Positions 23,517-35,824 of a stretch of DNA of 64,000 nucleotides are shown one piece after another. The stretch is from assembly GCF_000209165.1 (NCBI RefSeq), contig NC_009045.1, positions 1,661,949 to 1,725,948 on the forward strand. The letters are read 5' to 3'. This DNA comes from Scheffersomyces stipitis CBS 6054 (taxonomy: Eukaryota; Ascomycota; Pichiomycetes; Serinales; Debaryomycetaceae). The translations under genes and the position numbers were made by a program. Under the pieces are notes generated by a model, which did not search any database, was not told where the DNA came from, and worked only from the letters and a program-made list of their open reading frames with translations. The number at the start of each line of letters is the position of its first letter. Positions within the stretch are counted from its first letter, which is position 1.

Positions 23517-23927
23517 CGCACTCTGGGCTTACCAGATCCAATGGGAGATGGAATTTGTTGGAGCCGTTTAGTCCTAGTAGGCGTACTTGTGGTCGCCGTG
23601 GATTCCCTTTGGCAAGGAAAACTTTAATTTCCATTATTTCCAGATAAGAGTATTCCAAACAAAGTATTTCGGACAGCGGCCCGCACATAGCCGAAGTGTT
23701 TGTTAACTCACGATTTTACATGCACTTGGATGGAATTTGAGTACCAGGCTGATTAGATGAATTAAGCTAAGTGCCGGTCCTAAAAGTCACTAATTTGAAT
23801 TACCTGCTTTTGGGGCGGGTGCTCATTAACTGTTTTGACTTACTGTCCCTTTCAAATGAAATTCAGAAAAGGGCCTTTTAAACAAGAAAATGCATTTACG
23901 AAATAGACAACTAAACTATTGACGTTC

Positions 23928-23953
23928 TAAGATGTAGTACTAAGATGTAGTAC
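23928..23953. repeat. 13-bp perfect tandem duplication
   Basis: TAAGATGTAGTAC occurs twice without a gap and is followed by a partial third copy (TGAGAT). Confidence 0.7.
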
Positions 23954-24894
23954 TGAGATTGTGGTGTAATGTGGCACTGCTCCACAAGTCACAGCTCCAC
24001 GTTCCACGAAGATTTGGTGCCAAACATCTATGTAGATTTCCGGATTAATTATAATGATATGTCACGAAATTCTAGAGGCTATTTTTTTCTCGAGCACTTC
24101 AATTCGATGAATCTACTCATAATAGAAGAAGGTCTTAGAAAATTTTCATAGCTATAGTAAATTGCAGCAGATTGTTACCCGTACATGTGTGCAGGATCTT
24201 AGATGAAATTTTTATATTGTTAAGGTTAGTCAACGAGGTCATCATTTAGGTATAGAATATGAAATTCTCAATCTGATTACATAATAGATCTGTCGCTACC
24301 AAAGTTAAGTAAGGAAAACAATATCCACAAAAGAAAGTTAATATCTGCGGCCTGAAAAAATGAGAAATTAGAAGGCGTCCGAGAAACACTCGATCCGAGA
24401 TTTTCAGCTGAGGCGTAGCCAAAAGACAAGTGGTAACGGCGTACACACATTAGAATGAAACATAACTAGGTGCCCACAAGAACTCGAAGGTCTACGTGAA
24501 GAGCATATCTTAGGAAATCTGTTCGGCATTGCAATGAACACACAATTGAGCCGAATAGATGCTTAACCGAGGTATTGCTGTATTCTTTGATTTCATTCGG
24601 GTTATCGGGTCTGGAAAAGAACCAATGCTTTGACAATATTATTCAGGGGCTGACTGCTTCCCTTTGAGGATCTTTTACCATTGTTTTCGCCACAGGGACA
24701 ATATAGCATCTCAAATGGCTAAAAAATACACTTCAAAATAATATAGTGTCTAGGAAAAGATCACATTGTGCATAATACATCTAAAATCAGAAAATAGCGA
24801 TTCCACAACCATACACTCCAAACTCTTTGTCCCTCTTCGTGGTGAAAAATATTAATTTGCACCGAAAAGCGCGAGCTCTAAGTAATGTAAGGAC

Positions 24895-24939
24895 AGTGAA
24901 ATGGAATTCTTCACTGTGAAAATTTTCTTCCATTTCACT
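24895..24939. repeat. Nested inverted repeat with 12-bp perfect arms
   Basis: AGTGAAATGGAA at 24895-24906 and TTCCATTTCACT at 24928-24939 are perfect reverse complements. The 21-base spacer contains a second palindrome, TTCACTGTGAA (24910-24920). Confidence 0.75.
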
Positions 24940-25498
24940 TAAATTCTTGAGAGAGGCTGGGTATATATCAATCTTTGCTCTCTGCCTAAAAAAGTATATA
25001 CTCTATCATCACTTGTATCTAACAACCGCACTACCACAAAATATCGATGTCAGAAAATTTATTGTACAGTATTGGTGTACGAATAGCATCGTTTACACTT
25101 TTATAGCCCCAGTTCAACTTTGCCTCAATGGTTTCTTTTTCTGTGATTGCAGCACATACTGCTCTCTGACAAAGGAGCCGCTTGTTAGACTATTTCTCTA
25201 CTTGCTGCTTGACTTAGGCACTTTATTTTAACAGGGTGCCATTTGTAACAATGGACACTTCCCAAATATAGAATTTAGTTACGAAAGTCTTACTTTATTT
25301 TGGGACCCCCTCAATCGAATCTTCTCGGGTTTGTATTGCATACATTGTTCTTTTTGGCTTAGCTACTAAACATATTTGTGTACTGGGTCTAGAAACTTGA
25401 TTTTAATGTAATCTTTTGTAAACTTTTGTGAACACTATCTATGTGTTTTAAAGTGGATTGTATTTGTCTACCCCGTAGTAATAACGTGGCACTTAATC

Positions 25499-27370
25499 TT
25501 AATAGTCGTATAGGTCTTCAAAAAAGTGGGTTCCGTTCAATTCCTTGTCGAGCGTAAACGAAATTCCATTTAACAGCAATTTGTTAATATTCAACTTAAG
25601 ATCGTCACTATCACCTCCGTCGTTAAACTCGCCTCCTAAGTCGTCCGATTCAGCATTGCCTCGATTCAAATTAATCAATTTCAAAACCAAATCATCCAAA
25701 TAATGGGATATGCATATTGGTATGTTCCTATTGTAGACTGCTGAATTATACGTACAATGCGAAATTTCGTCTTGCGCATCATGGAATACGTCCTCTTCTT
25801 CCTCTAGATCATCTTTTTCCCCGTCGTATTCTCCTTGGTCAACTATCTGTATATCGTAGCACCGGAAAGGTACTTTGATTGCATTGTCGTGAAAGTTCCA
25901 CAAAACATTCCGAAGTGGAAAATGCAAGTAGCACAATCCTGTTAGCAATTCATTCTCTGGGAGCCTCTGAGACAAAAAGTGGCCGATTGTAAACATGATC
26001 AATGAAGAATTTAAGTCTCTGTATGATTTCAATCTGAAATTGTAATATTTGTGATACATCAAAAAGTGATCTAGCTTTCCTAGGTATTCTTCACAATGTT
26101 GGCACTTGCATCCGTTCCACAACATTGTGTTCATCGGCTGATCATAACAAGCGAATGACTGGAACAAGTTTGGAAGGAATAAATTTATTTTCAGCTGTTC
26201 TTCATCTCTGTGACTTACTAGAATTTTTGGAAGCACATGGCCAAACAACTTGTAGCGCCTCAAATAATTACCCTCGAAACCATCGTCGAAATTAGCAGTG
26301 CCTGGTAAGTTGTGCTTGATAGAAATGTACCTCAACTTGGACTTCGTTATCGACTGCGATTGGAATTGTACAAGGTTGTCTATGAAATTAATGATGTTCA
26401 TATCAAATATTTCATTGCTTTTGTGAGTGGTATAGACTCCGTATTGGATAATTGAAAGCTTCTCCAAGTGAATACAATATTCAGTTGGAATTAAATTTAG
26501 CAAATCGATAACCAAATCCAGGTCTTCCTCTTCATTACCCAAAATGATTTCCAAGTTCTTTACGTGTGGCCAGTATAAACTTTTAACCAACTGGACGCAG
26601 ACATCGATACCTTCAGTTAGCATCAATTTGAAGGTTGCAACCTTAAGATTGAAGTTATGAGCAATAATGATTTCTTTGGCAAAATTCCAGTAAGATCTTT
26701 CCTCTGAAGGTAAAATAAGGGACTCTAATTCAAGTTTCTTGAAGTTGTGAATGTTCAATTTCTCTACTGGTAAGTCTACAGCAATTAATACTTCTTTACA
26801 ATCCATGCCTAGGGCATTGAACTGTTCTACGGTATCAACTACTACAGATTTTAGCTTGATCCCTGAGACATCTATCTTTTTTCTCAATTTGACGCTTCCA
26901 ATAAAGAACTTGTCCAATTGGTAACCCTTCAACTGCACTACAAGCTTAGTTAGATTTTCCACAATTGCATGATCATGGCCAAATTTGTTAAAGTCGTCGA
27001 GGATATGAATTTCTCGAATAAACCCAAGCAACTCAGTATTGATACTGAGTGACAGGTTCAAAACGGACAATCGGGCGTTGATCATTTTGAGTTGAGCAGA
27101 ATCGCTCCATACTTTTCCTTTGCTAGACTGGTGGCTCAAGCCATATATAACAGTATGGTTTCCATCCAGAAAGTCGTTTTTTCTTCCTGTTGGATCACTC
27201 TTCAAGATGGGATCCTTTTGTATGAGGATCTTTTCGTATAACCGCTGCATACAAGGTTTATAGAAAACATAGTTGGTAGACGCCAAGTTGATGAGCGCTT
27301 GTTGTGGAAGAAACTGAAGAACATTATTTCTGACAGCCGGCGGCAAGTCCATCAACAGCAGTAAAACCAT
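25499..27370 (-). CDS. F-box protein, substrate adaptor of an SCF ligase
   Basis: A 623-residue protein with an N-terminal F-box-like motif at about residues 7-50 (MDLPPAVRNNVLQFLPQQALINLASTNYVFYKPCMQRLYEKIL). This points to a Skp1-Cullin-F-box ubiquitin ligase adaptor. The central region has leucine-rich character (LTKLVVQLKGYQLDKF, FKKLELESLILP, VKNLEIILGNEEEDLDLVIDLLNLIP) without a clear repeat period. A WNGCKCQHCEEYLG segment contains closely spaced Cys and His that may bind metal. The C-terminus has two acidic stretches and ends LNGISFTLDKELNGTHFFEDLYDY. Met7 is an alternative start. I cannot name the orthologue; yeast F-box proteins of unknown substrate are the likely relatives. It stands alone between two gene-free regions. 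Confidence 0.65.
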   Translation of the reverse strand: MVLLLLMDLPPAVRNNVLQFLPQQALINLASTNYVFYKPCMQRLYEKILIQKDPILKSDPTGRKNDFLDGNHTVIYGLSHQSSKGKVWSDSAQLKMINARLSVLNLSLSINTELLGFIREIHILDDFNKFGHDHAIVENLTKLVVQLKGYQLDKFFIGSVKLRKKIDVSGIKLKSVVVDTVEQFNALGMDCKEVLIAVDLPVEKLNIHNFKKLELESLILPSEERSYWNFAKEIIIAHNFNLKVATFKLMLTEGIDVCVQLVKSLYWPHVKNLEIILGNEEEDLDLVIDLLNLIPTEYCIHLEKLSIIQYGVYTTHKSNEIFDMNIINFIDNLVQFQSQSITKSKLRYISIKHNLPGTANFDDGFEGNYLRRYKLFGHVLPKILVSHRDEEQLKINLFLPNLFQSFACYDQPMNTMLWNGCKCQHCEEYLGKLDHFLMYHKYYNFRLKSYRDLNSSLIMFTIGHFLSQRLPENELLTGLCYLHFPLRNVLWNFHDNAIKVPFRCYDIQIVDQGEYDGEKDDLEEEEDVFHDAQDEISHCTYNSAVYNRNIPICISHYLDDLVLKLINLNRGNAESDDLGGEFNDGGDSDDLKLNINKLLLNGISFTLDKELNGTHFFEDLYDY

Positions 27371-30300
27371 TTTGCAGCCGATAAGTAGGAACGTATAATT
27401 CTACAAAGATGCCAGATTACCCAATCTAAACTAAACAAATATCTACCAATTACAATACCTACCCCATAATCCAACATTACTTTCAGAGTGCATAGACCAA
27501 AAAAAAGTAGTCTGATGGGTTTGCCCATTGCACGACCTAATCATTCCTGATTGGGATCAACACTAACAATACAGAAATGGACTGCGGTTGCTTTCAAGTA
27601 TACCACAAGAATATCATAGTCAGAATTCTTTTAAGAACAGATCTAGAAGTAAAAAGTAAAGTACGAAAAAAATAGTATGGAAAAAGGAAAACTTTGAAGT
27701 GGATAAAGCTTATTGCTGTAACAAAGTAGGGAAGTTAATAAAATCTAACGCTAGAACCTTTCGTCTCCTTCAGAACAGCAAGAGAGAATCCAGAACTTCA
27801 AGAAATAAAAAATTTCTTATAGTTTGTACACCGTGAAAAATAAAAAACTATGGGTAGCATGTCTTGACGACGGTCTTGGAATGAAAGCAGATTTTGATTA
27901 GACATTGCAACAGATGCAAAGATTGCCCTATTAAGAATGTTCGAAAAAAAAATGCTGCTAGCCGTGAACCGTGAAATGTAAGTTTCGGAGTCGCTGGCAA
28001 TTGGACTTCCAGCTGTTGCGATGGGGACATAGCTTCCAAGAGCCTAGCTACATGTACGAGGTCGTTAAACAGTTTAATTTGCTAAGAATCTGAATTATGG
28101 TAGACGGAGATAGACTGGATGTGTATGTGCATGTTACATAAATAATTGTATGCTATGTTACTATCGCTATAAATTGTTCTTAACAATGCCTTTAACAAGA
28201 AAGCGAAGACGCAGGAATCGGTGCTGCCTTTGTCTCGATTTAATGCATGTCGTCCCTGAATTTATATGTCATGAATTTCAATCCAGAGCAAAAAACATCG
28301 CCATGCACATCGACAAAAAAGAAACACCTTCCAGTTTAGGCAAGTGAAGCTTGATGTACTAAAGGCTTTCTTATTGTCAATGACAATCAAAGTCTCCAAA
28401 CTGCTTGTTCATGAGTCTACTAACTCATACAATGCGAAAAAGGGTTTTCATATGAAAATCCTTCAGGGGCTCACTTCCTGTCTAAATTATTCTTTTTCGG
28501 TTATTTTTTCTTACGCACACTTCATTAACTCTAAATGCTAATCAACTTTCATACGGCATCGTGACTTTCGGGATCGTCAAAGACGCCTATTTCAGAATTA
28601 CATTCTATCTCCAGACTGTGAAAATTGTAACTCCCCTTATATTGAGTCTGAAACGTCGGAGGAACAAAAATTTGTGATTTTCTGGACTTAGGTTAAGCTA
28701 TTAGCCATGCTTATAATATTGAAACTAGAGCAGTCATTAGCGAAATGTAGATCAAGAAAGTTTGCAGACGATTGCTATGTACCCCTGAAAATGTTACTGT
28801 AGCCTCAACTTACATTCCTTGTTGGAACTTAGATTGGGGAGTATTCTGACGAGTCTTATCGTCAGCTTGATTCTGTCGAATTGTAGACGAACAATCATTT
28901 AACAGCAGGGCGTGTGTGAGCATGTCCGACAATCTTGTGAACAAAGGAACTGAGCCCATTAGGATGTTCGCTAGTGGACAATCCATTTAAGTGGGACCCC
29001 TGGTGTAAGAACAATGCATGGAATTTCGCAAATGGTATTCTTCTGCGCCCCTTGCAATTAAATGGCATGAAGGCGTTATTGGAAGTTCTTGAATTTCCCT
29101 AAAACGAGTTAGTGTTCCCAAAGTAGTCCATTGTGTAAGTTCTAGGTTTCAAGAATGGGGCAGGTACCTAAGTATAATATGTTGACAATTTCCTCCGTTT
29201 GTTATTCAAGTGGCTATTTTTCGCGTACCTTACATTGACAACGTTTTCAGGGTTCTGCGGAACAGAATTCCTTCCTCTCCTATAATAAATAAACTACCGA
29301 CACTTTGGCATTCTCGCGTGTAAGGGACCTAACTTTACGCAAGATGCACAAATTTGCAACAAACCAAGTTTTGTCTAAGAATTAACTTACGGAATAAGTT
29401 TGTTATCACATTGACTTTCACAATTAACTAAGTTTACCCTTTCCCTTTGAAACAACTAGACTATACGATAATAGTTCGTTTTATGCGAACAATTTAACTT
29501 TCTAAATAGGGAAGTCCCTTAAATAGCAAGCCGTCTAACAAAGACTGCTTAACAAAGACAACAATTGGTTTGTTTTTAAACAACTGGAGTTTCAGGGGGC
29601 TGATATATCCTTCCGCGTTATGAGGCTATAATTTCTCATGATCTTTTAAAATTGCTTTCCTAGAACGGCAACTGCTATGAGTTTTCCGGAGTTAAATTGG
29701 AAGTAACAAGCCAACTATATGAAGAAAATGCATATCAAGTTATTTCTGGGTTTTATCAATAACAACAAGTAGAGTAATTAGTGGTAGTATAGAACGGAGG
29801 ATGTTTTCTGTTTAGTTGTGACTACGACAACCCTTTCGGTCCGCAAAATGAGTGTCCGACAGATCGCAATTAATTGTGGAACTTATTAGATATATTAGTA
29901 GAAACTATAATCACTCCTTCTAGAGAAGAACAATTGTTGGATTATTGAACAATAACAAATTCGTAAAATAACTACTTTGTCAATTTGCTGCTATGTAGTA
30001 GCAGTCTCTTAGCTGACTTTCGTTAACCTCACATATTAACTACTTAAAAATATTATGAATCCCAAAGTTGCGAAGACAGTCCCTGTCAAATCGTGAATGG
30101 GCAGATATCACACCATCAGATTGAAATCGTTAGATGAGCGATGTTGACGAGTATGAACTAGAGAGATGGCAATAGTTGTTTAAGATCTTATGGATATATA
30201 TATATAGTCTTTCGATTGCTATTCCATTGCACCACAAGAAAAGACTTCGAAAAGGATACAAAGAGGTAAATCCACGATACAGCATCATTGTTGTGGCACG

Positions 30301-31219
30301 AGAATATCTACTGCATTTCAAAAGAGAGTACGTTTAGAAGAGTGAAAAGAATTCTACAAATAGATTGAATGTGTATTTATTGTTCAATGCTGCTGTGGTC
30401 TTTCAAGGTATACCAATTATGAGAGTCTTGTTTAGAAAACACTAGCAGCACCATAAAATGTAGATGGTTGATACAGCAGAACTCTACATTCATTCAAGTT
30501 TGAGATTCACTTCTCTATTTGAGAATACAAAAATCATGACTATATCTGTGCGTAGTGAGAAAGCTTTTCCCGAGCCGATCCCTTGTCGAAGTCCGATATT
30601 CCACCGATCCCCTTTTTCTCCACAAGCAATTCTATGTGGCTACAACATTGTAGGGAGCATTGGTGAAGACAGCGTCAAGCTTCAACCCTTCGGGGTATGC
30701 TCCCCTCTTCGAGAACCACAAGCAACACTTGATTGTGAGGGGGAGTTGAGTGTTTTTTCGGTCGTCTTTGCCGATTAGATGGGTCAAAAGTGGACTATTT
30801 CCACGATTTCAAGGTTGAACAACAGTAAGCATATGGCTATAAAGCCCCTCTCTAATACAACCAACTTTGTATGGCAACAATTTTACCTGTCCTAATGAAT
30901 ATGTGTCCAAACGTCAATATCTAGGTTCCTGTTTTAATAGATAAGCTTCAGCGGCTGGTACCTGATACTGCCCCACAAAAAGTCTCGAGCCTCCTCGGCC
31001 AGAAAAATGACAAAATTGCCTCGGATCATGTCAATGCAGCTCAATCACCTGAGTAAACAATGTATAGAGATCGTACTGACAGAGAGTAGATGGGGTAAGG
31101 GCGGGAGGGGGTAATAGAAGTTACGTATTATGTTTAAAATATGTATATTAGTATGCTCTAGTACTTACATGACGCGAACTTTTAGTGTGCCATGGAGGGG
31201 CGGGCTTTGTTTGCAAGAT
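27371..31219. other. Third gene-free stretch
   Basis: About 3.8 kb with no supportable gene. The longest ATG frame (30464-30778, plus, 104 codons) lacks homology I recognise and is rich in Pro and Ser without a structural pattern. Left part is the F-box promoter, right part the GAA1 3' flank. A short duplicated AACAAAGAC pair (29537-29559) and a GTTCG/CGAAC inverted pair near 29476 are the only structures noticed. Confidence 0.45.
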
Positions 31220-33115
31220 CTATATGGATTTCTTTTCCTGATTGACAAAGCTCGTATAGTCGATTTCAAAGTTGCCGAAAACACAACTCAACGCAATGGT
31301 GAGCCAGGCGGGGAACCATCCGAGAATGACAACGTACCAAGTCCAACATTGGAGTTCATGTAATGACGTCAACAATCCTCTCATCAACAGGATTCCATTT
31401 TCTGGGTCCAAGTAGCTTCCAGCCAAAAAAACGACAAACCATGGACTCGAAACAAGCAAACACAAACTGACCTTCACCTGAGCCCTTTTGCTGTGAGCAG
31501 TAGATACGGCTTGTGAAATAGGGTCCTTTTTAGAAACCGATTGCTCACTACTTGCGGGGACTTCGTTAGATTTGATTCTCTCGTCAATACTTTGGCTGAT
31601 GATGGGCTGAATGAAGGTCAATGGCAAACTCAAGAGCCCTACTGTCAATGCCAATGAGAAGTTGACAATTAAGAGGGTGGTTATCAACATCGAAATGTAG
31701 AATAACGACAAAGAAATCAATCCAAAGGTAATCGATTTGCTGAATTTGACTTTTTTCGTTTTGGTCATTATCAAAGGAGTAAAGGCAAGGCCAAATGTAA
31801 GCAACGAAAGAACAAACAAGATCTGCGCAACTGTAGTGTCCTGGTATTCAGCTGGAGAACCAAAAGTGATCCATGGAAGAGCTGCGGCCAAAACTCCACT
31901 GCTTAACTCTATGACAGTGAAAATGAAAAGTAACGAACCAGTGTTATTGAAGAAAGAAGAAGCTTCAACTCCACTATTGAGAAGACATCCGAGTGCACTA
32001 AATGCAAATGATACGGCAATGAAAACAGCAGCTGGCAAGTATGTTCCAATGGACACGAAATGCTTTGTCGACAACATCAAATAAAAGAAGAAAGATTGGT
32101 GAAACTTCTCCAACAAGTTGTTCACGGATCTGAATGAAGTATCGACTACTCTTCCAAACTGTGTTACATCATGAGGACCTTGCGTACCCTTGGCTCTGAT
32201 GGTGACAGCCTGGATCTGCCAGCCAGAAAACGCTGCACAACCAGGAACATCTCTCTTCAAACCAGACAACGTCAAATTCAAGATTCCTCTGAGTAGAGTT
32301 CTCGTTCTAGAGTAGTAATCGTTTCTGACTAATTCTGTCGATGGAGTGTTCTGAATTACGCAGTGTATTCCCTCATGGTATGCCACGTTAGATATGGTAT
32401 TAAGCAAATCCAAGTTGGGCAATTGTCCGTTTAATCCTTCGTAGTACATCTCAAAGTAGTCAAAGTAATCACCATTCTTGCCATACTCTAAAACGATAGC
32501 AGCATCGATTGAGCCAGCTGTCTGCTCCAAAGTCGTGTGATAAGCCTCTACCCATGAGCGCAACACGGCATGTGAGTCTTGGGGGAAAACAAAAATGATG
32601 TTCTTGGACCAAATGGACATTTTGCTGAAGTATCTGGCCAAACCAGCTGCTAAAGCCAAGCCTCCTTCGTTATATTCGCCTTCAGAAGTGACCCACGGAA
32701 CAGTCAAAACCATAGCCTCTGTATCGTCACCTCGTGGAGCATGCATTATGGCATATAGGGTGTCATTGGCTGAGCCATTCTGGTGATACGCTGTCACCAA
32801 ACCAATATCTGTAAGCCACTTCTCCACAAGACTGTTCTTTTCATTGAAAGAGCTATGCTCAATTAACTTGATTTCTTCTCTGTAACCTCGTACGAAGTTC
32901 CATTCGCTTTCCCGAAAATACGAGTTGACTTGTGACGGCATAAGCGCGTTCTCGGAGATGTAAGTATTACGGTAGTTGCCATCTAACGGAAGTGCTAGGA
33001 GCCAGACTACAGACCCTAATGCCAATGTGAAAGAGATTACAGGGAGGAGCCTGATGAACTTGGGAATGAGCCCAAGCTTGTGAACTTTTCGACTAATAGT
33101 CTCCGCAAGAGCCAT
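31220..33115 (-). CDS. GAA1: GPI transamidase subunit Gaa1
   Basis: A 631-residue ER membrane protein of the complex that attaches GPI anchors to proteins. The N-terminus (MALAETISRKVHKLGLIPKFIRLLPVISF) carries the first membrane segment. The luminal M28-peptidase-like domain follows, with the conserved TYISENALMPSQV.SYFRESEWN, MHAPRGDDTEAMVLTVPW, SWVEAYHTTL, YEGLNGQLPNLDLLN, AFSGWQIQAVTI and NLLEKFHQSFFFYLML. The C-terminal half has about six further hydrophobic segments. Length and order match Saccharomyces Gaa1 (614 residues). It acts on GPI precursors such as the WGRF-repeat protein encoded 15 kb away. The ATG at 33115 gives the family start. Confidence 0.95.
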   Translation of the reverse strand: MALAETISRKVHKLGLIPKFIRLLPVISFTLALGSVVWLLALPLDGNYRNTYISENALMPSQVNSYFRESEWNFVRGYREEIKLIEHSSFNEKNSLVEKWLTDIGLVTAYHQNGSANDTLYAIMHAPRGDDTEAMVLTVPWVTSEGEYNEGGLALAAGLARYFSKMSIWSKNIIFVFPQDSHAVLRSWVEAYHTTLEQTAGSIDAAIVLEYGKNGDYFDYFEMYYEGLNGQLPNLDLLNTISNVAYHEGIHCVIQNTPSTELVRNDYYSRTRTLLRGILNLTLSGLKRDVPGCAAFSGWQIQAVTIRAKGTQGPHDVTQFGRVVDTSFRSVNNLLEKFHQSFFFYLMLSTKHFVSIGTYLPAAVFIAVSFAFSALGCLLNSGVEASSFFNNTGSLLFIFTVIELSSGVLAAALPWITFGSPAEYQDTTVAQILFVLSLLTFGLAFTPLIMTKTKKVKFSKSITFGLISLSLFYISMLITTLLIVNFSLALTVGLLSLPLTFIQPIISQSIDERIKSNEVPASSEQSVSKKDPISQAVSTAHSKRAQVKVSLCLLVSSPWFVVFLAGSYLDPENGILLMRGLLTSLHELQCWTWYVVILGWFPAWLTIALSCVFGNFEIDYTSFVNQEKKSI

Positions 33116-33488
33116 ATTAAGATATGTAGGTGTTCCACAGAGCTTCTGCTGGTTGGAATATTCGTAGGAAAATTAGTGTTGATCTACTTGCTTAACTATG
33201 AATATTGTTAGGTGTCTATATTAAGTGCAGGAGCATAAACATAAGCTCTAGATACGTTGTTTCGCACGACTCTGTTAAAAAGAACGAATCTATTCGGGAT
33301 AATAGGATAATGAATTCACAGCCTCAAATAGCATACCATATTCTGAATAGTTTGTATAAGCACATTGTAGAAGATTGTAGAACTATTAAATTTTGAAGTA
33401 ATTTCATAAGTATATAGGACCACTACACTCTCGTCTTTGTAGTGTATATTATTTCATGTACATTTATGCTGTCTAACAATACTATTGA
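33116..33488. other. Intergenic, GAA1 promoter and THS1 3' end
   Basis: About 370 bp, AT-rich. A 63-codon frame on the plus strand (33205) looks random. I see no motif worth naming. Confidence 0.5.
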
Positions 33489-35681
33489 CTAAACCAACTT
33501 GTTGTCATCCCTCTTCTCATCTCTTAAAGAAACCAATTGCTTGACAACCTCGTCAAACTTAACCATGGCATTCTTACCTTGTTCTTCTGGAATATCTCTG
33601 TTTCTGACGTTGACAGATGCACTCTGCTCTTCTTCGTCACCGACAATGAAAATGAAGTTGTACTTGTAGAGTTGACCAGTTCTGATCTTCTTTGGCAAAG
33701 TGTTACCGGAGACATCGACATCGGCGTAGAAGCTGTACTTGTCGTTCAACTCCTTCTGAAGCTTCTGACCGTATTCATAGTACTTTGGACCAACTGGAAC
33801 AATCAAGATCTGTCTTGGTGACAACCAGAATGGCCACTTACCCTTGTAGTGTTCAATCAAGATGGCAGTCATTCTTTCCACCGAACCCAAAATGGCTCTG
33901 TGGATCATCACAGGTCTGCTGGTGGACGAACCCTTGTCGTTAGTTTCAGCCTTATATTCCAACTCAAAACGGTTGGGCAACTGGAAATCCAATTGGATGG
34001 TGGCACATTGGAACCATCTATTTAATGCATCACTAATCATGATATCGATCTTTGGACCGTAGAAGGCACCATCACCGGGGTTCAATTCCCAACCACCTTC
34101 ACCCTTGAACTCGTTCAAGGACTTTTCTAACATCTTTTCGGCGGAGTTCCACGTTTCGATCTCACCAACATATTTTTCCGGTCTGGTGGATAATTCCATC
34201 TTGAACTGGAAACCAAAAGTACCATACACCTTATTCAAGAAGTCAAAGGCACCTTTGATTTCGCTACCGATCTGGTCAGTAGTACAGAAGATATGAGCAT
34301 CATCCTGTTGGAAACGACGGACTCTGGTTAATCCAGACAAGGCACCGGAAAATTCGTTTCTGTGGAGAACACCGAAATCAGCAACACGCCATGGCAACTC
34401 ACGGTACGACCTTTCACGAGACTTGAAAATCACGCAGTGTCCAGGACAGTTCATTGGCTTCAAACCAAAGGTTTCCTTTTCAACATCAAAGGTGAACATG
34501 TTCTCCTTGTAGTTACCCCAGTGGCCCGAGGTTTCCCACAATTTGTGGTTAAACATGTTAGGAGTGATGACTTCATCAAAACCTCTAACCTGGTACTCAT
34601 CTCTGATGAATTGAACTAATGCATTGTATATTCTGGTACCATGGGGCAACCAGAAGGCGGAGCCAGGCGACATTTCGTTGAAGAAGAACAATTCCTGTTC
34701 CTTACCAATCCTTCTGTGGTCTCTTTCAGCAGCTTCAGCCAAGAACTTCAAATGGTCGGTCATTAACTTCTTGTCAGGGAAAGAGATACCGTAGACTCTT
34801 TGCAACGAGTCGTTGGCAGAATCACCCAAGAAGTACGACGACGAATTCTTCAACACTTTGAAAGCCTTGATTCTGCCCGAGTGAGGAATATGAGGGCCGA
34901 CACACAAGTCGATCAATGGTCCACATCTGTACACAGTGGTAGAAGTTCCGTCTGGGATTTTGTCGGAAATAAACTTGACCTTGTACTTGTTGTAGTGGAA
35001 CATCTTCAACAAATCTTCCTTGGACATTTCTAATCTTTCAAACTTTTGCTTTTCCTTTATAGCCTTGGTAGCAACCTGTTCCAAGTTTGAAAAATCCGAC
35101 TGCGATACCGAGGTCTCCCCTCCGTTGATGGACATGTCGTAAAAGAATCCATCTTCAGTAGGAGGACCGTGGGATAAGTGGGAACCGTAGTGGCATTCAC
35201 AGGCTTCACCCAATATATGGGCAGAAGAGTGCCAGAAAACAGCCTTACCTTCAGGATGGTCAAAGTCCAAAAAATCGAGAGTGACATCATCTTCCAAAGG
35301 TCTTGGTAAATCCCACAATTGAGAGCCGTTGATTTTGGCAATTACCTGTCTTTCCAAAAAGGACTTTCCGATGGAGGTAGCAATGTCCAAAGGTGTAGTG
35401 TCGTAGGCTACACCTTCCTTAACAGTGCCGTCCTTCAACGTGATCTTGATAGGTTTACGCTCCTTGTTCTTGATCTCTTCATCGTACTTGGCCTTCAATT
35501 CGTCAAACAACTTAATACGCTCTTCAATGAATTCTGGCTGGGGGTCCAACAATAATGGATTCTTCGATGAGGTAGCCTGTTTCTTTTCCTTCTTAGGCTT
35601 CAGAACTTTTTCGGCCTTCTGGGCTTGATCATGAGCCACAGTCAAGTTCTGGACTCCTTCCTTGATGTCTTCAACGGCCAT
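33489..35681 (-). CDS. THS1: Cytosolic threonyl-tRNA synthetase
   Basis: A 730-residue class II aminoacyl-tRNA synthetase that charges tRNA-Thr. Order: a lysine-rich eukaryotic extension (residues 1-70); a TGS domain ([24 protein letters not shown]); the editing domain with [12 protein letters not shown] and [19 protein letters not shown]; the catalytic core with motif 1 around the [12 protein letters not shown] region; motif 2 ([34 protein letters not shown]); the zinc Cys in MNCPGHC; motif 3 ([11 protein letters not shown]); and the anticodon-binding domain to the end. Length matches Saccharomyces Ths1 (734). The absence of a presequence indicates the cytosolic form. The gene is divergent from the unknown gene at 36000. 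A perfect Gcn4 site lies between them. Confidence 0.97.
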   Translation of the reverse strand: MAVEDIKEGVQNLTVAHDQAQKAEKVLKPKKEKKQATSSKNPLLLDPQPEFIEERIKLFDELKAKYDEEIKNKERKPIKITLKDGTVKEGVAYDTTPLDIATSIGKSFLERQVIAKINGSQLWDLPRPLEDDVTLDFLDFDHPEGKAVFWHSSAHILGEACECHYGSHLSHGPPTEDGFFYDMSINGGETSVSQSDFSNLEQVATKAIKEKQKFERLEMSKEDLLKMFHYNKYKVKFISDKIPDGTSTTVYRCGPLIDLCVGPHIPHSGRIKAFKVLKNSSSYFLGDSANDSLQRVYGISFPDKKLMTDHLKFLAEAAERDHRRIGKEQELFFFNEMSPGSAFWLPHGTRIYNALVQFIRDEYQVRGFDEVITPNMFNHKLWETSGHWGNYKENMFTFDVEKETFGLKPMNCPGHCVIFKSRERSYRELPWRVADFGVLHRNEFSGALSGLTRVRRFQQDDAHIFCTTDQIGSEIKGAFDFLNKVYGTFGFQFKMELSTRPEKYVGEIETWNSAEKMLEKSLNEFKGEGGWELNPGDGAFYGPKIDIMISDALNRWFQCATIQLDFQLPNRFELEYKAETNDKGSSTSRPVMIHRAILGSVERMTAILIEHYKGKWPFWLSPRQILIVPVGPKYYEYGQKLQKELNDKYSFYADVDVSGNTLPKKIRTGQLYKYNFIFIVGDEEEQSASVNVRNRDIPEEQGKNAMVKFDEVVKQLVSLRDEKRDDNKLV

Positions 35682-35817
35682 TTTTCAGGTGACTTAGTTG
35701 GTGTTGGGTGTCTTGCAAAAGATGAAAAATACATCTTCTGAACAAACACGCTGTTTGATAAGCTGACAGTAAACCATGTAGGAATTCGCAGAGCGAGACG
35801 AGCACCCAAAAAATTTT

Positions 35818-35824
35818 TGACTCA
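35818..35824. promoter_or_regulatory. Gcn4 site TGACTCA between THS1 and the unknown gene
   Basis: A perfect TGACTCA lies 137 bp from the THS1 ATG and 176 bp from the ATG at 36000. Aminoacyl-tRNA synthetase genes are known general-control targets, so the site most likely serves THS1. Confidence 0.6.

Larger units (their letters stand above)
20389..25498. other. Gene desert downstream of the NRG1-like gene
   Basis: About 5.1 kb with no supportable protein gene; all open frames are short and compositionally random. It contains a four-unit 21-bp tandem repeat (21973), a cluster of GTGCAT/CTGCAC elements (23432), a 13-bp tandem duplication (23928) and a nested inverted repeat (24895). The right end is the 3' flank of the F-box gene. 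Confidence 0.45.

Noticed and set aside
30464..30778. 104-codon ATG frame upstream of GAA1 3' end
   Set aside because: No recognisable domain and a random-looking composition; a single frame of this size is expected by chance in 3.8 kb of open DNA.
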